Source: Nitrospirota bacterium
GTDB taxonomy: Bacteria; Nitrospirota; 9FT-COMBO-42-15; HDB-SIOI813
NCBI GenBank assembly: GCA_016234155.1
Contig: JACRGZ010000157.1
Location: forward strand, 1 to 13,677
Length of the DNA: 13,677 nt
Direction: 5' to 3'
Made by a program: the position numbers and the translations under genes. How positions within the stretch are numbered: position 1 is the first letter of the stretch; the number at the start of each line of letters is the position of its first letter. Below are positions 5,554 through 12,118 of the stretch, piece after piece. The notes below the pieces were generated by a model. That model ran no database searches and was not told where the DNA came from. It was given only the letters and a program-made list of their open reading frames with translations.

Positions 5554-6588
5554 GTGAAGGCATCTATATTCCGTGAATTTGGCGGGCCGGAGAAGCTGGT
5601 CTATGAAGATGTTCCTGTACCTTCTATCGGTCGCGATGAAGTGCTGGTGCGTGTGCGGGCATGCGCTCTAAACCACCTCGATATATGGGTACGGCAGGGC
5701 ATACCAGCATATAAACTATTTCTGCCTCACATATCAGGTTGTGACATTTCAGGGGTTGTAGAATCAGTTGGAGACGATGTTGATATAACTCGGATAAAGC
5801 AGGGAGGCAGGGTAATCATAGCCCCTGGTCTTAGTTGTTTTAAATGTTCGTACTGTCTTTCAGGCATGGACAATCTTTGTGAAACCTTTCGGATAATTGG
5901 TGGTCAGGTGGATGGTGGGTATGCTGAGTATGCAAAAGCCCCTGCTATAAATATTATCCCTATTCCGGATGGTATATCATTCGAAGAGGCTGCTGCCTTT
6001 CCTCTTACTTTCCTCACGTCCTGGCATATGTTATTAGAAAGGGCCAGGCTTGCCCCCGGAGAGGATGTTCTTATCATTGGGGCAGGCAGCGGTATAGGCA
6101 CAGCCGCTGTTCAGATTGCAAAACTCGCGGGTGCCCGTGTTATTGCTACTGCGGGAAGTGATGAGAAGCTTGAGCTTGCGAAAAAGCTTGGTGCAGATGA
6201 AATCATCAATCACTCACGGGAAGACTTTTCTCAAAGGGTAAAGGAGATTACCAATGGCAGGGGAGTGGATGTGGTGTTTGAGCATGTTGGCCATGCAACA
6301 TGGGATAAGAGCATGGCATCACTTGCAAAAAACGGAAGGCTTATTACATGTGGTGCAACCACAGGCCCTGAGGTAAAAATTGACTTAAGATATGTCTTTA
6401 TGCGCCAGCAGACGATAATGGGCTCTATAATGGGGACACGCAGGGAGCTGTTGCAGATAACAAATTTAATAGGTCAGGGGAAACTCAAGCCGGTTATCGA
6501 TTCAACCTATCCTCTCTCCGATGCCCGCAAGGCCCAGGAGCGCATGCTCAATCGCGAAAACTTCGGAAAGATAATCCTCTTGCCATAG
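5554..6588 (+). CDS. Zinc-binding medium-chain dehydrogenase/reductase
   Basis: A 344-residue MDR-superfamily NAD(P)-dependent alcohol dehydrogenase or quinone-reductase-like enzyme. The GroES-like domain keeps the four structural-zinc cysteines C95, C98, C101 and C109 (CFKCSYC...C). The Rossmann domain has IIGAGSGIGTAAVQ (174-187). The catalytic-zinc ligands look replaced: the usual GVCHTD region reads CALNHLD, and the usual GHE reads GCD (62-64). This is seen in one subgroup of the family, so the catalytic zinc may be absent and the substrate cannot be named. The start is GTG (5554), with AGGAGG at 5536-5541, an unusually long 12-nt spacing that may reflect coupling to the SEC-C micro-ORF. 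Confidence 0.88.
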   Translation: MKASIFREFGGPEKLVYEDVPVPSIGRDEVLVRVRACALNHLDIWVRQGIPAYKLFLPHISGCDISGVVESVGDDVDITRIKQGGRVIIAPGLSCFKCSYCLSGMDNLCETFRIIGGQVDGGYAEYAKAPAINIIPIPDGISFEEAAAFPLTFLTSWHMLLERARLAPGEDVLIIGAGSGIGTAAVQIAKLAGARVIATAGSDEKLELAKKLGADEIINHSREDFSQRVKEITNGRGVDVVFEHVGHATWDKSMASLAKNGRLITCGATTGPEVKIDLRYVFMRQQTIMGSIMGTRRELLQITNLIGQGKLKPVIDSTYPLSDARKAQERMLNRENFGKIILLP

Positions 6589-6612
6589 CTTTCTTCTCAC
6601 ACAAACGAGTTG

Positions 6613-6641
6613 TTGACCATTTATATATGACGTGATAACGT
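6613..6641 (+). promoter_or_regulatory. Possible promoter of the sigma-54 activator gene
   Basis: TTGACC (6613-6618), a 17-bp spacer and TAACGT (6636-6641), about 21 bp before the ATG at 6663. The leader has no recognisable Shine-Dalgarno. Confidence 0.35.
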
Positions 6642-6662
6642 AATTGTTGAGCCTCTTAACTT

Positions 6663-7994
6663 ATGGTAGAGCGTATCATACTTAATTGCATAAGCGATGG
6701 TGTCCTTACCATTGACCTGAATGGCAGGATTACGTATGTCAATAAGGCGATGCAGGAGCTTTTAGGATACCCGGAAAAGGCCCTTATCGGCAAAAGGTGT
6801 GAGAAGTTTGTCCGGAGCAATATATGTGCTACTGATGACTGTATCCTCTGCCGCACGCTTGAGAAGAAGGAGACGATATCAAACTTTGAATCTTTTATCA
6901 CGAATAATGAGGGGCGACGTATACCTGTTAATATAAACACAGACCTCCTCTATGATGACGCTGGTAACTTGATCGGGATTATAGAGGTCTTCAGGGATAT
7001 ATCCCAGATAAAGGAGCTGAAGGAACGTCTTACAGACCTCTACCAGTTTGACAACATTGTAACGAAGGACCGGCGGATGAAGGAGATACTGGCCATACTC
7101 CCATCTGTAGCCCAGTCAAAAAGCACAGTGTTAATAGAAGGGGAGAGCGGCACCGGGAAAGAGCTCATAGCAAAGGCGATCCATAACAACAGCCTGAGAA
7201 AGGATAAACCATTTGTGGCTGTAAACTGTGCGGCTATCCCTGAGACCCTTATCGAGAGCGAGCTCTTCGGGCATGTAAAAGGGGCCTTTACCGGGGCATA
7301 TCAGGACAGGGTCGGCCGCTTTGAGGGGGCAAATCATGGGACTATATTCTTAGACGAGATTGCGGATATGAGCCTGTCCACACAGGCAAAGCTACTCCGT
7401 GTAATCCAGGAGGAGAAGTTTGAGCGGGTAGGTGGTTCAAAGACGATAGAGGTAGATGTGCAGGTTATAGCCGCTACAAACAAAGGCCTCCTTAAGGCAG
7501 TGAGAGAGGGAAAGTTCAGGGAAGATCTATACTACAGGATCAGTGTCTTTCCGATTACCTTGCCGCCGTTACGGGAGCGTAAAGAAGACATCCCGCTTCT
7601 TATTACACACTTTATAGAAAAATTTAACAAGGAGATGGGAAAATCCATAAACAACATCTCCCCGCAGGCAATGAATGTCTTGATGAATTATTATTATCCG
7701 GGTAATATCCGTGAGTTAAGGAACATTATAGAACATTCCTTTATATGCAGCAGGGGGAATACTATATTACCGGAGCACCTCCCCAGGGAATTACTAAAAG
7801 AGGAGCAGCGCTTGGAGATTACCGCGGAAAGAGGTTCTCTGAACAGTGTGGAGAAGGAGTGGATCTTAAAGGTGCTTGAAAAGACAGACTGGAAGTACTC
7901 AGAGGCGGCAAAACGGCTGGGGATCAGCAGGACCACCCTCTGGCGGAAAGTAAGGTCTTATGACCTTGGCGAAGAAAAGAGTCCTGTTCATTAA
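6663..7994 (+). CDS. PAS-domain sigma-54-dependent transcriptional activator
   Basis: A 443-residue enhancer-binding protein of the NtrC type with no receiver domain. An N-terminal PAS sensor (about 1-120) carries a cysteine cluster, C46, C55, C60 and C63. The AAA+ domain follows with Walker A GESGTGKE (160-167), the sigma-54-contacting GAFTGA (207-212), Walker B GTIFLDE (226-232) and the R-finger region (LPPLRERKEDIP). A Fis-type helix-turn-helix closes the protein (WKYSEAAKRLGISRTTLWRKV, about 410-430). Such proteins hydrolyse ATP to open sigma-54 promoters from upstream enhancer sites. A matching -24/-12 element and three repeated TGAAAC sites lie just downstream, so the zinc-ribbon gene at 8264 and perhaps korAB are likely targets. 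The cysteine cluster suggests a redox or metal signal; this is inference. Confidence 0.95.
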   Translation: MVERIILNCISDGVLTIDLNGRITYVNKAMQELLGYPEKALIGKRCEKFVRSNICATDDCILCRTLEKKETISNFESFITNNEGRRIPVNINTDLLYDDAGNLIGIIEVFRDISQIKELKERLTDLYQFDNIVTKDRRMKEILAILPSVAQSKSTVLIEGESGTGKELIAKAIHNNSLRKDKPFVAVNCAAIPETLIESELFGHVKGAFTGAYQDRVGRFEGANHGTIFLDEIADMSLSTQAKLLRVIQEEKFERVGGSKTIEVDVQVIAATNKGLLKAVREGKFREDLYYRISVFPITLPPLRERKEDIPLLITHFIEKFNKEMGKSINNISPQAMNVLMNYYYPGNIRELRNIIEHSFICSRGNTILPEHLPRELLKEEQRLEITAERGSLNSVEKEWILKVLEKTDWKYSEAAKRLGISRTTLWRKVRSYDLGEEKSPVH

Positions 7995-8103
7995 TGAAAC
8001 TTTTTGTCCTGTATTGAAACATTCCCTGAATCGCCGATAATTCCTTCATCATCCTGCCCCAAAAGAGTAAAAAAAATTTAAGTTGTTTAATTATGAAACG
8101 TTT
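7992..8103 (+). promoter_or_regulatory. Three direct TWWTGAAACNTT repeats, candidate enhancer sites
   Basis: TAATGAAACTTT (7992-8003), TATTGAAACATT (8012-8023) and TTATGAAACGTT (8091-8102) share TGAAACNTT. The first two are exactly 20 bp apart, two helical turns. They lie about 50-160 bp upstream of the -24/-12 promoter at 8154 and directly after the activator gene. Position and phasing fit upstream activating sequences, but no binding motif is known to me for this protein. Confidence 0.45.
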
Positions 8104-8153
8104 ATGTCTCCCCTTCATTGGTATAACCCATTGATTTTAAAGGAATCTAAGTT

Positions 8154-8169
8154 TAGCACGCATTTTGCT
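8154..8169 (+). promoter_or_regulatory. Sigma-54 (-24/-12) promoter
   Basis: TAGCAC (8154-8159), 5 nt, then TTGCT (8165-8169) matches the consensus TGGCAC-N5-TTGCW with a single substitution and exact spacing. Transcription would begin near 8180, about 85 nt before the zinc-ribbon ATG. The sigma-54 activator encoded immediately upstream supports the call. Confidence 0.6.
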
Positions 8170-8263
8170 GTTATATTTGATTAAAGGTGGGGGGGTGATT
8201 TGCAGGGGAAGAGGGATGGGTGAGGGGATTCTTGCTGTAATGGTGAAAGGAATGGTGATCAAA

Positions 8264-8458
8264 ATGAAGTGTGCAAAGTGTGATGGCCTAATGATATACG
8301 AGAAGTTTTTTGATATGGAAGAATCCAGCAGATTTTTTTTCTATGGCTGGCGATGTATCAGTTGTGGTAACATAGTAGACAAGACTATTATGATAAACAG
8401 GGTAAGCACAAACCCGGTGGTTGAGAGGAAGAAGAGAAGGCTAAAGCAGGCGTGCTGA
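8264..8458 (+). CDS. Small zinc-ribbon protein downstream of sigma-54 activator
   Basis: A 64-residue protein with M-K-C-A-K-C-D-G-L-M-I-Y-E-K-F at its start, a second pair W-R-C-I-S-C-G (about 34-40) and an arginine/lysine-rich tail ending in Cys. The two CxxC pairs should bind one zinc. I have no functional name for it. The ATG at 8264 was chosen because the first CxxC starts two residues later, as in similar zinc-ribbon proteins. GGTGATC (8252-8258), complementary to the 16S rRNA 3' end, also lies just upstream. The frame is open 33 codons further, into the sigma-54 promoter region, but that stretch is G-rich leader. Expression is probably under the neighbouring activator. Confidence 0.7.
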   Translation: MKCAKCDGLMIYEKFFDMEESSRFFFYGWRCISCGNIVDKTIMINRVSTNPVVERKKRRLKQAC

Positions 8459-8530
8459 TAGGGTATGGGTCAAGGGTCATTGGTCATGTCCATCCTCCTT
8501 GCCCCATGACCCATGACCCTTGACCCTATA
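8458..8530. repeat. 7-bp-unit inverted repeat (GGGTCAT family)
   Basis: The left arm has GGGTCAA, GGGTCAT and TGGTCAT (8467-8487); the right arm has ATGACCC, ATGACCC and TTGACCC (8506-8526). A GATAGGGT/ACCCTATA cap lies at the outer ends. The roughly 28-bp stem encloses a loop of about 17 nt. It starts at the stop codon of the zinc-ribbon gene and could shield that transcript's 3' end or attenuate read-through into korAB. Confidence 0.85.
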
Positions 8531-8534
8531 GAAG

Positions 8535-8553
8535 GTGGGGGATAAACCCCCAC
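8535..8553. repeat. Perfect 7-bp hairpin upstream of korA
   Basis: GTGGGGG and CCCCCAC pair around ATAAA in the korA leader region. No T-run follows, so it is not a standard terminator. It may be a dispersed intergenic repeat or a structured leader. Confidence 0.6.
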
Positions 8554-8607
8554 GCTACAGCATGGATAGGGTAAAGGGGGTCTCACGTGGAAAAGGAGGA
8601 ATAAAAG

Positions 8608-10323
8608 TTGGTAAACGATTTAATTATCAGGATAGGCGGTGAAGGAGGGGAGGGGGTGATCAGTGCGGGAGATATGCTTGCACAGGCATCTTCCCTTGCA
8701 GGTCTTGAGGTGCTCACCTTCAGGACATTCCCAGCAGAGATCAGGGGCGGTTATGCCATGTACCAGTTCAGGGTGTCACCTGAAAAGATACTCTCTCACG
8801 GCGATACCTTTAATATCTTTGTTGCATTCAATGGAGAGGCGTATGAGGTAAACAAAGGGCTTTTGAAGCCGGGGACTGTGCTCGTCTACGACGGACCCGG
8901 CGGTGAATTTGAGCCGGAACCTCTTGAGGGGGTTATACAGTATCCGGTCCCCATGACAAGGATAAGCAAGGTTGAGCTTATGAGCCCGATATCAAAGAAT
9001 ATGGTGGCGCTCGGCGCCATAGTCCAGTTGTTCTCATTCCCCATGGAGAGCCTGAAAGACCTAGTACGCCGGAAGTTTAAAAAGAAGGGCGAGTCTGTAG
9101 TAGAGATAAACCTGAAGGCCCTTGAGGCAGGGGCGGAGTATGTGCGGGCAAACATCAGGAAGGTGGATGGTTTCTATGTACAGCCTGTGAAACCGGAAGA
9201 GGATGTAATAATGATCTCAGGGAATGAGGCCATAGGGCTTGGTGCACTTGTGGCCGGGTGTAAATTCTTTTCCTGCTACCCAATTACCCCTGCGACTGAG
9301 ATAGCAAACTGGCTGTCAAGGCATCTGCCAAAGGCAAATGGGGTGGTGGTGCAGGCCGAAGATGAGATAGCTTCTCTTGGCCAGGTCATTGGCGCCTCGT
9401 TTGCAGGGGTTAAGGCGATGACAGGGACATCAGGCCCGGGGCTTGACCTGATGATCGAGCTGCTCGGTTTTGCAAGCATGGCAGAGCTGCCCATAGTTAT
9501 AGCCGATGTCCAGCGGGGCGGCCCCTCTACAGGGCTTCCCACAAAGAGTGAGCAGTCTGACCTCTTCCTTGCGGCAAAGGGAGGACATGGGGATTTCCCC
9601 CGTATAGTCCTTGCAGCGGCAACTATTGAGGATTGTTTTTATCTGACAGTAGAGGCATTTAATCTTGCTGAAAAATATCAGTTGCCCGTTATCCTGCTGA
9701 GTGACGGGTCACTCGCCTTCAGGACGGAGAAGATAAAACGGCCTGATCTGTCAAAGATAAAGATTATAAACAGGGAGATATATTCCGGTAATGGCGGGTA
9801 TCAGCGTTATGCAGTTACTGAGACAGGCATATCACCAATGTCAGTACCCGGCCGGTCGGACGGGCGTTATATTGCCACAGGACTTGAACACAGCGAAACA
9901 GCAGCGCCGAGGTATTCACCGGATTATCATGCAAAGATGACTGAAAAACGATTCAGGAAGATAGCAAACTTGGAGGATGAATTTCCTGCACCGGAATGGG
10001 AAGGGAACGGGAATGCAGACGTGGGGATTATAAGCTGGGGCCTTTCGCAGTGTGCAGTAAGGGAGGCAGTAAAAAGATGTAATGAGGAAGGGCTTAAGGT
10101 CAGCGCCATCTATCCAAAGCTTATATACCCTGTACCTGTCAAGGCTATCAGGAGATTTGCATCAACAGTAAAGAAGGTACTGATACCTGAGGTAAACTAT
10201 CAGGGGCAGTTCGCTGAACTTGTAACTGCGCACGCCGGCATTAACCCCATTAGATATGACATATACGGCGGTCTCCCCTTCACCCCAGGCGAGATAAAGG
10301 AAAAGATCAAGGAGGTTATATAA
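8608..10323 (+). CDS. korA: 2-oxoacid:ferredoxin oxidoreductase, fused gamma-alpha subunit
   Basis: A 571-residue subunit with an N-terminal gamma domain (about 1-190; GGEGGEGVISAGDMLAQAS) fused to the alpha domain from about 200 (YPITPATEI at 224-232, E252, TSGPG at 274-278, R303-GGPSTGLPT). With KorB it oxidatively decarboxylates a 2-oxoacid to acyl-CoA and reduces ferredoxin, or runs in reverse for carbon fixation. The fused gamma-alpha form is typical of KorAB-type 2-oxoglutarate enzymes, but substrate cannot be fixed from sequence alone. The start is TTG at 8608, with GGAGG at 8595-8599 (8-nt spacing) and no better start nearby. korB follows immediately after its stop codon. No ferredoxin-like delta subunit is in the window. 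Confidence 0.93.
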   Translation: MVNDLIIRIGGEGGEGVISAGDMLAQASSLAGLEVLTFRTFPAEIRGGYAMYQFRVSPEKILSHGDTFNIFVAFNGEAYEVNKGLLKPGTVLVYDGPGGEFEPEPLEGVIQYPVPMTRISKVELMSPISKNMVALGAIVQLFSFPMESLKDLVRRKFKKKGESVVEINLKALEAGAEYVRANIRKVDGFYVQPVKPEEDVIMISGNEAIGLGALVAGCKFFSCYPITPATEIANWLSRHLPKANGVVVQAEDEIASLGQVIGASFAGVKAMTGTSGPGLDLMIELLGFASMAELPIVIADVQRGGPSTGLPTKSEQSDLFLAAKGGHGDFPRIVLAAATIEDCFYLTVEAFNLAEKYQLPVILLSDGSLAFRTEKIKRPDLSKIKIINREIYSGNGGYQRYAVTETGISPMSVPGRSDGRYIATGLEHSETAAPRYSPDYHAKMTEKRFRKIANLEDEFPAPEWEGNGNADVGIISWGLSQCAVREAVKRCNEEGLKVSAIYPKLIYPVPVKAIRRFASTVKKVLIPEVNYQGQFAELVTAHAGINPIRYDIYGGLPFTPGEIKEKIKEVI

Positions 10324-11214
10324 ATGGAGTCAACACAACAACTGAAACCAAAAGACTACAGGCCAAAAGACTATAGATCGGATGTGCCACCGGTATGGTG
10401 TGCAGGATGCGGTGATTATGGTGTCCTCGCATCCCTGACCACCGCCTTCAGTGTTAATAATGTTACACCTGTTAATACAGTCCTTGTCTCAGGAATTGGA
10501 TGCTCAAGCAGGCTCCCCTATTTTGTCACCACGTTCGGGATGCACACCTGTCATGGAAGGTCGCTCCCTATCGCCACCGGGCTTAAATTGGCAAGACCTG
10601 ACTTGAGAGTGATAGTAGTAGGCGGTGATGGGGATCACTTCAGCATCGGTGGAGGACATCTCCCCCATGTGGCAAGGAAGAATATAGACCTGACACTGAT
10701 AGTAATGGACAACTCCATATATGGCTTAACGAAAGGACAGGTTGCCCCTACAAGCAGGACAGGAATGGTCACAACGACAACACCCTACGGCTCACCTGAT
10801 ATGCCGGTGAACCCGATCGCATATGCCCTGGTATATGGCGCTTCCTTTGTCGCCCAGAGCTTCTCATCAAATACAAGGCTTACTGCCGATTTAATTGGCC
10901 AGGCAATAAACCACAAGGGTTTTGCATTTATAAATGTTATCTCCCCTTGTCCTACATTTAATAAGATAGATACCTTTGACTACTATAAACCGCTGCTCAA
11001 GAATATAGATGAAATCCATACTGACAAGGGTGACAAGGTAAAGGCTCTATCTATAGCGATGACGATGGGAAGAGAGAGTGGAGAGATACCGGTCGGTCTA
11101 TTCTATCAGGAAAAGAGGCCAACCTATGTTGAGATGCTGAATGAAATAAAGATCAAGAACAGGGGGTCGAATACTCCGGATCTGGAGAAGATAGTAGATA
11201 TATTTAAGCTATAA
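10324..11214 (+). CDS. korB: 2-oxoacid:ferredoxin oxidoreductase, beta subunit
   Basis: A 296-residue thiamine-diphosphate subunit. The cluster-binding cysteines C26 and C29 (WCAGCGDYG), C60 (GIGCSS) and C209 (SPCPTFN) match the set that holds one [4Fe-4S] cluster in two-subunit enzymes. The TPP/Mg motif is GDGDHFSIGGGH (101-112) running to MDNSIYGLTKGQ (128-139). GGAGG, 8 nt before the ATG, lies inside the korA 3' end and the genes abut, so synthesis is coupled. An in-frame 15-bp duplication (10348-10362 / 10363-10376) repeats PKDYR in the N-terminal tail. The octamer hairpin starts at the base after its stop codon. Confidence 0.95.
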   Translation: MESTQQLKPKDYRPKDYRSDVPPVWCAGCGDYGVLASLTTAFSVNNVTPVNTVLVSGIGCSSRLPYFVTTFGMHTCHGRSLPIATGLKLARPDLRVIVVGGDGDHFSIGGGHLPHVARKNIDLTLIVMDNSIYGLTKGQVAPTSRTGMVTTTTPYGSPDMPVNPIAYALVYGASFVAQSFSSNTRLTADLIGQAINHKGFAFINVISPCPTFNKIDTFDYYKPLLKNIDEIHTDKGDKVKALSIAMTMGRESGEIPVGLFYQEKRPTYVEMLNEIKIKNRGSNTPDLEKIVDIFKL

Positions 11215-11307
11215 ATGGGTAGATGAGTAGATGGGTAAATGAGTAAATGAGTAAAACCAATGACCGCATCTACCCATTTACTCATCTACTCATTCACTCA
11301 TTCACTC
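11215..11307. repeat. 8-bp-unit inverted repeat (ATGAGTAA family)
   Basis: Five octamers (ATGGGTAG, ATGAGTAG, ATGGGTAA, ATGAGTAA, ATGAGTAA; 11215-11254), a 13-nt loop, then five in inverse orientation (ATCTACCC, ATTTACTC, ATCTACTC, ATTCACTC, ATTCACTC; 11268-11307). It begins at the base after the korB stop. The array resumes after the MITE-like insertion (ATTCACTC at 11443-11450) and supplies the last codons and stop of the convergent HNH gene. Confidence 0.9.
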
Positions 11308-11308
11308 A

Positions 11309-11439
11309 GAGGCTCTTGCAAAAGTCTGTGTCATCCCCGAAATCTTCTATCGGGGATATGCTTTTCTGTAATAAAACACTATATTCCCGCTTAAACCATG
11401 CGGGAATGACAACATTTTTATACTTTTGCAAGAGCCTCC
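11309..11439. mobile_element. MITE-like element with 17-bp terminal inverted repeats
   Basis: GAGGCTCTTGCAAAAGT (11309-11325) is perfectly inverted at 11422-11438, with about 96 bp between and no coding capacity. Inside are two hairpins: ATCCCCGA/TCGGGGAT (11333-11357) and ATTCCCGC/GCGGGAAT (11383-11407). CTCA precedes the element (11305-11308) and recurs after it (11440-11443). Removing 11309-11443 restores the octamer array in perfect register, which supports insertion with a short target duplication. GAG ends with a 3-4 bp duplication resemble IS5-family (IS1031-like) elements; that affiliation is a guess. Confidence 0.75.
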
Positions 11440-11440
11440 C

Positions 11441-11980
11441 TCATTCACTCATTTCGTGATCCAGCTCTACAGTCCAGTAGAGATAATCCCGCCAGTTCTC
11501 AGGGGTATGCCTTATACCAATAGTAATCGTAACATGGGGCAGCCATTTAGGCTCACATGGTGTCTTTATGAGCCTCATCCCGCCCTCTATGGGGGTACGG
11601 CCGCTCTTCCTGTTATTACATCTCCAGCAGGCTGTTACTATATTCTCCCAGCTCTTCTTCCCACTCCTCGCAACAGGTATCACATGATCAAACGTCAGGT
11701 CCTTTACATCAAACTTCTCCCCGCAATACTGGCAGGTATAATTATCCCTCGCAAAGATATTGGCCCGGGAGAACTTTACCTTGTGTATATTCCTTGCCCT
11801 GACAAGTCTTAACAGTCTAAGGACAGATGGCAGAGGAAAGGTGATCGAAATACCATGGATCTCCCTGTCGTAGACCTCTAATACCTCTACCGTCCCCTGG
11901 AAGAGGAGGGTAATTGCCCTCTTCCAGTGTATTACCTTCAGAGGCTCATATGTGGCGTTGAGAAGTAGCGTATGCTCCAT
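11441..11980 (-). CDS. HNH endonuclease family protein
   Basis: A 179-residue protein. The N-terminal L-L-N-A-T-Y-E-P-L-K-V-I and W-K-R-A-I segment is followed by the HNH beta-beta-alpha-metal module: C83-QY-C86, DH at 98-99, N113 and C118-WR-C121-NN-x-K. The four cysteines form a structural zinc site and H99 is the catalytic His. Stand-alone proteins of this widespread bacterial family are annotated as HNH endonucleases, but their physiological target is unknown. Length is normal. The last residues (E-M-S-E) and the TGA are encoded in the octamer repeat next to the MITE-like element. AAAGG lies 12 nt before the ATG, and TTGATT-N16-TATAAT further upstream drives it. Confidence 0.9.
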   Translation of the reverse strand: MEHTLLLNATYEPLKVIHWKRAITLLFQGTVEVLEVYDREIHGISITFPLPSVLRLLRLVRARNIHKVKFSRANIFARDNYTCQYCGEKFDVKDLTFDHVIPVARSGKKSWENIVTACWRCNNRKSGRTPIEGGMRLIKTPCEPKWLPHVTITIGIRHTPENWRDYLYWTVELDHEMSE

Positions 11981-12004
11981 GTTATAAGTTTACCTTTTTC
12001 CAAA

Positions 12005-12064
12005 TTACACAATATTATACACAATTCTTTTTAAAAATCAACATCTGTGTAAATATGTGTAAAT
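12005..12064. promoter_or_regulatory. HNH promoter with four TTACACA/TGTGTAA-type sites
   Basis: On the minus strand TTGATT (12041-12036), a 16-bp spacer and TATAAT (12019-12014) form a promoter for the HNH gene. Around it are TTACACAA (12005-12012), ATACACAA (12017-12024) and, in inverse orientation, two TGTGTAAAT copies (12046-12054, 12056-12064) 10 bp apart. The symmetric placement suggests a repressor or activator binding region between the divergent HNH and cytochrome genes. Confidence 0.45.
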
Positions 12065-12082
12065 GAGTCACCCATTTATAGT

Positions 12083-12111
12083 TTGACTTTGCACTAATAG
12101 CCAAGTAAACT
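12083..12111 (+). promoter_or_regulatory. Promoter of the cytochrome c gene
   Basis: TTGACT (12083-12088), a 17-bp spacer and TAAACT (12106-12111). The ATG at 12119 lies 7 nt beyond the -10 box, at the expected transcription start, and no Shine-Dalgarno is present. Confidence 0.5.
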
Positions 12112-12118
12112 AACAGTT

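Noticed and set aside
8165..8263. Longer zinc-ribbon protein starting at 8165
   Set aside because: The extension lies in the sigma-54 promoter and G-rich leader and shows no conserved character, while 8264 has a 16S-complementary GGTGATC in front.
9276..9542. Minus-strand frames inside korA
   Set aside because: They are antisense shadows of a coding region with clear family motifs and have no ribosome-binding site.
10348..10376. 15-bp duplication in korB as a functional repeat
   Set aside because: It lies in a non-conserved N-terminal tail, keeps the frame and looks like an ordinary small duplication.
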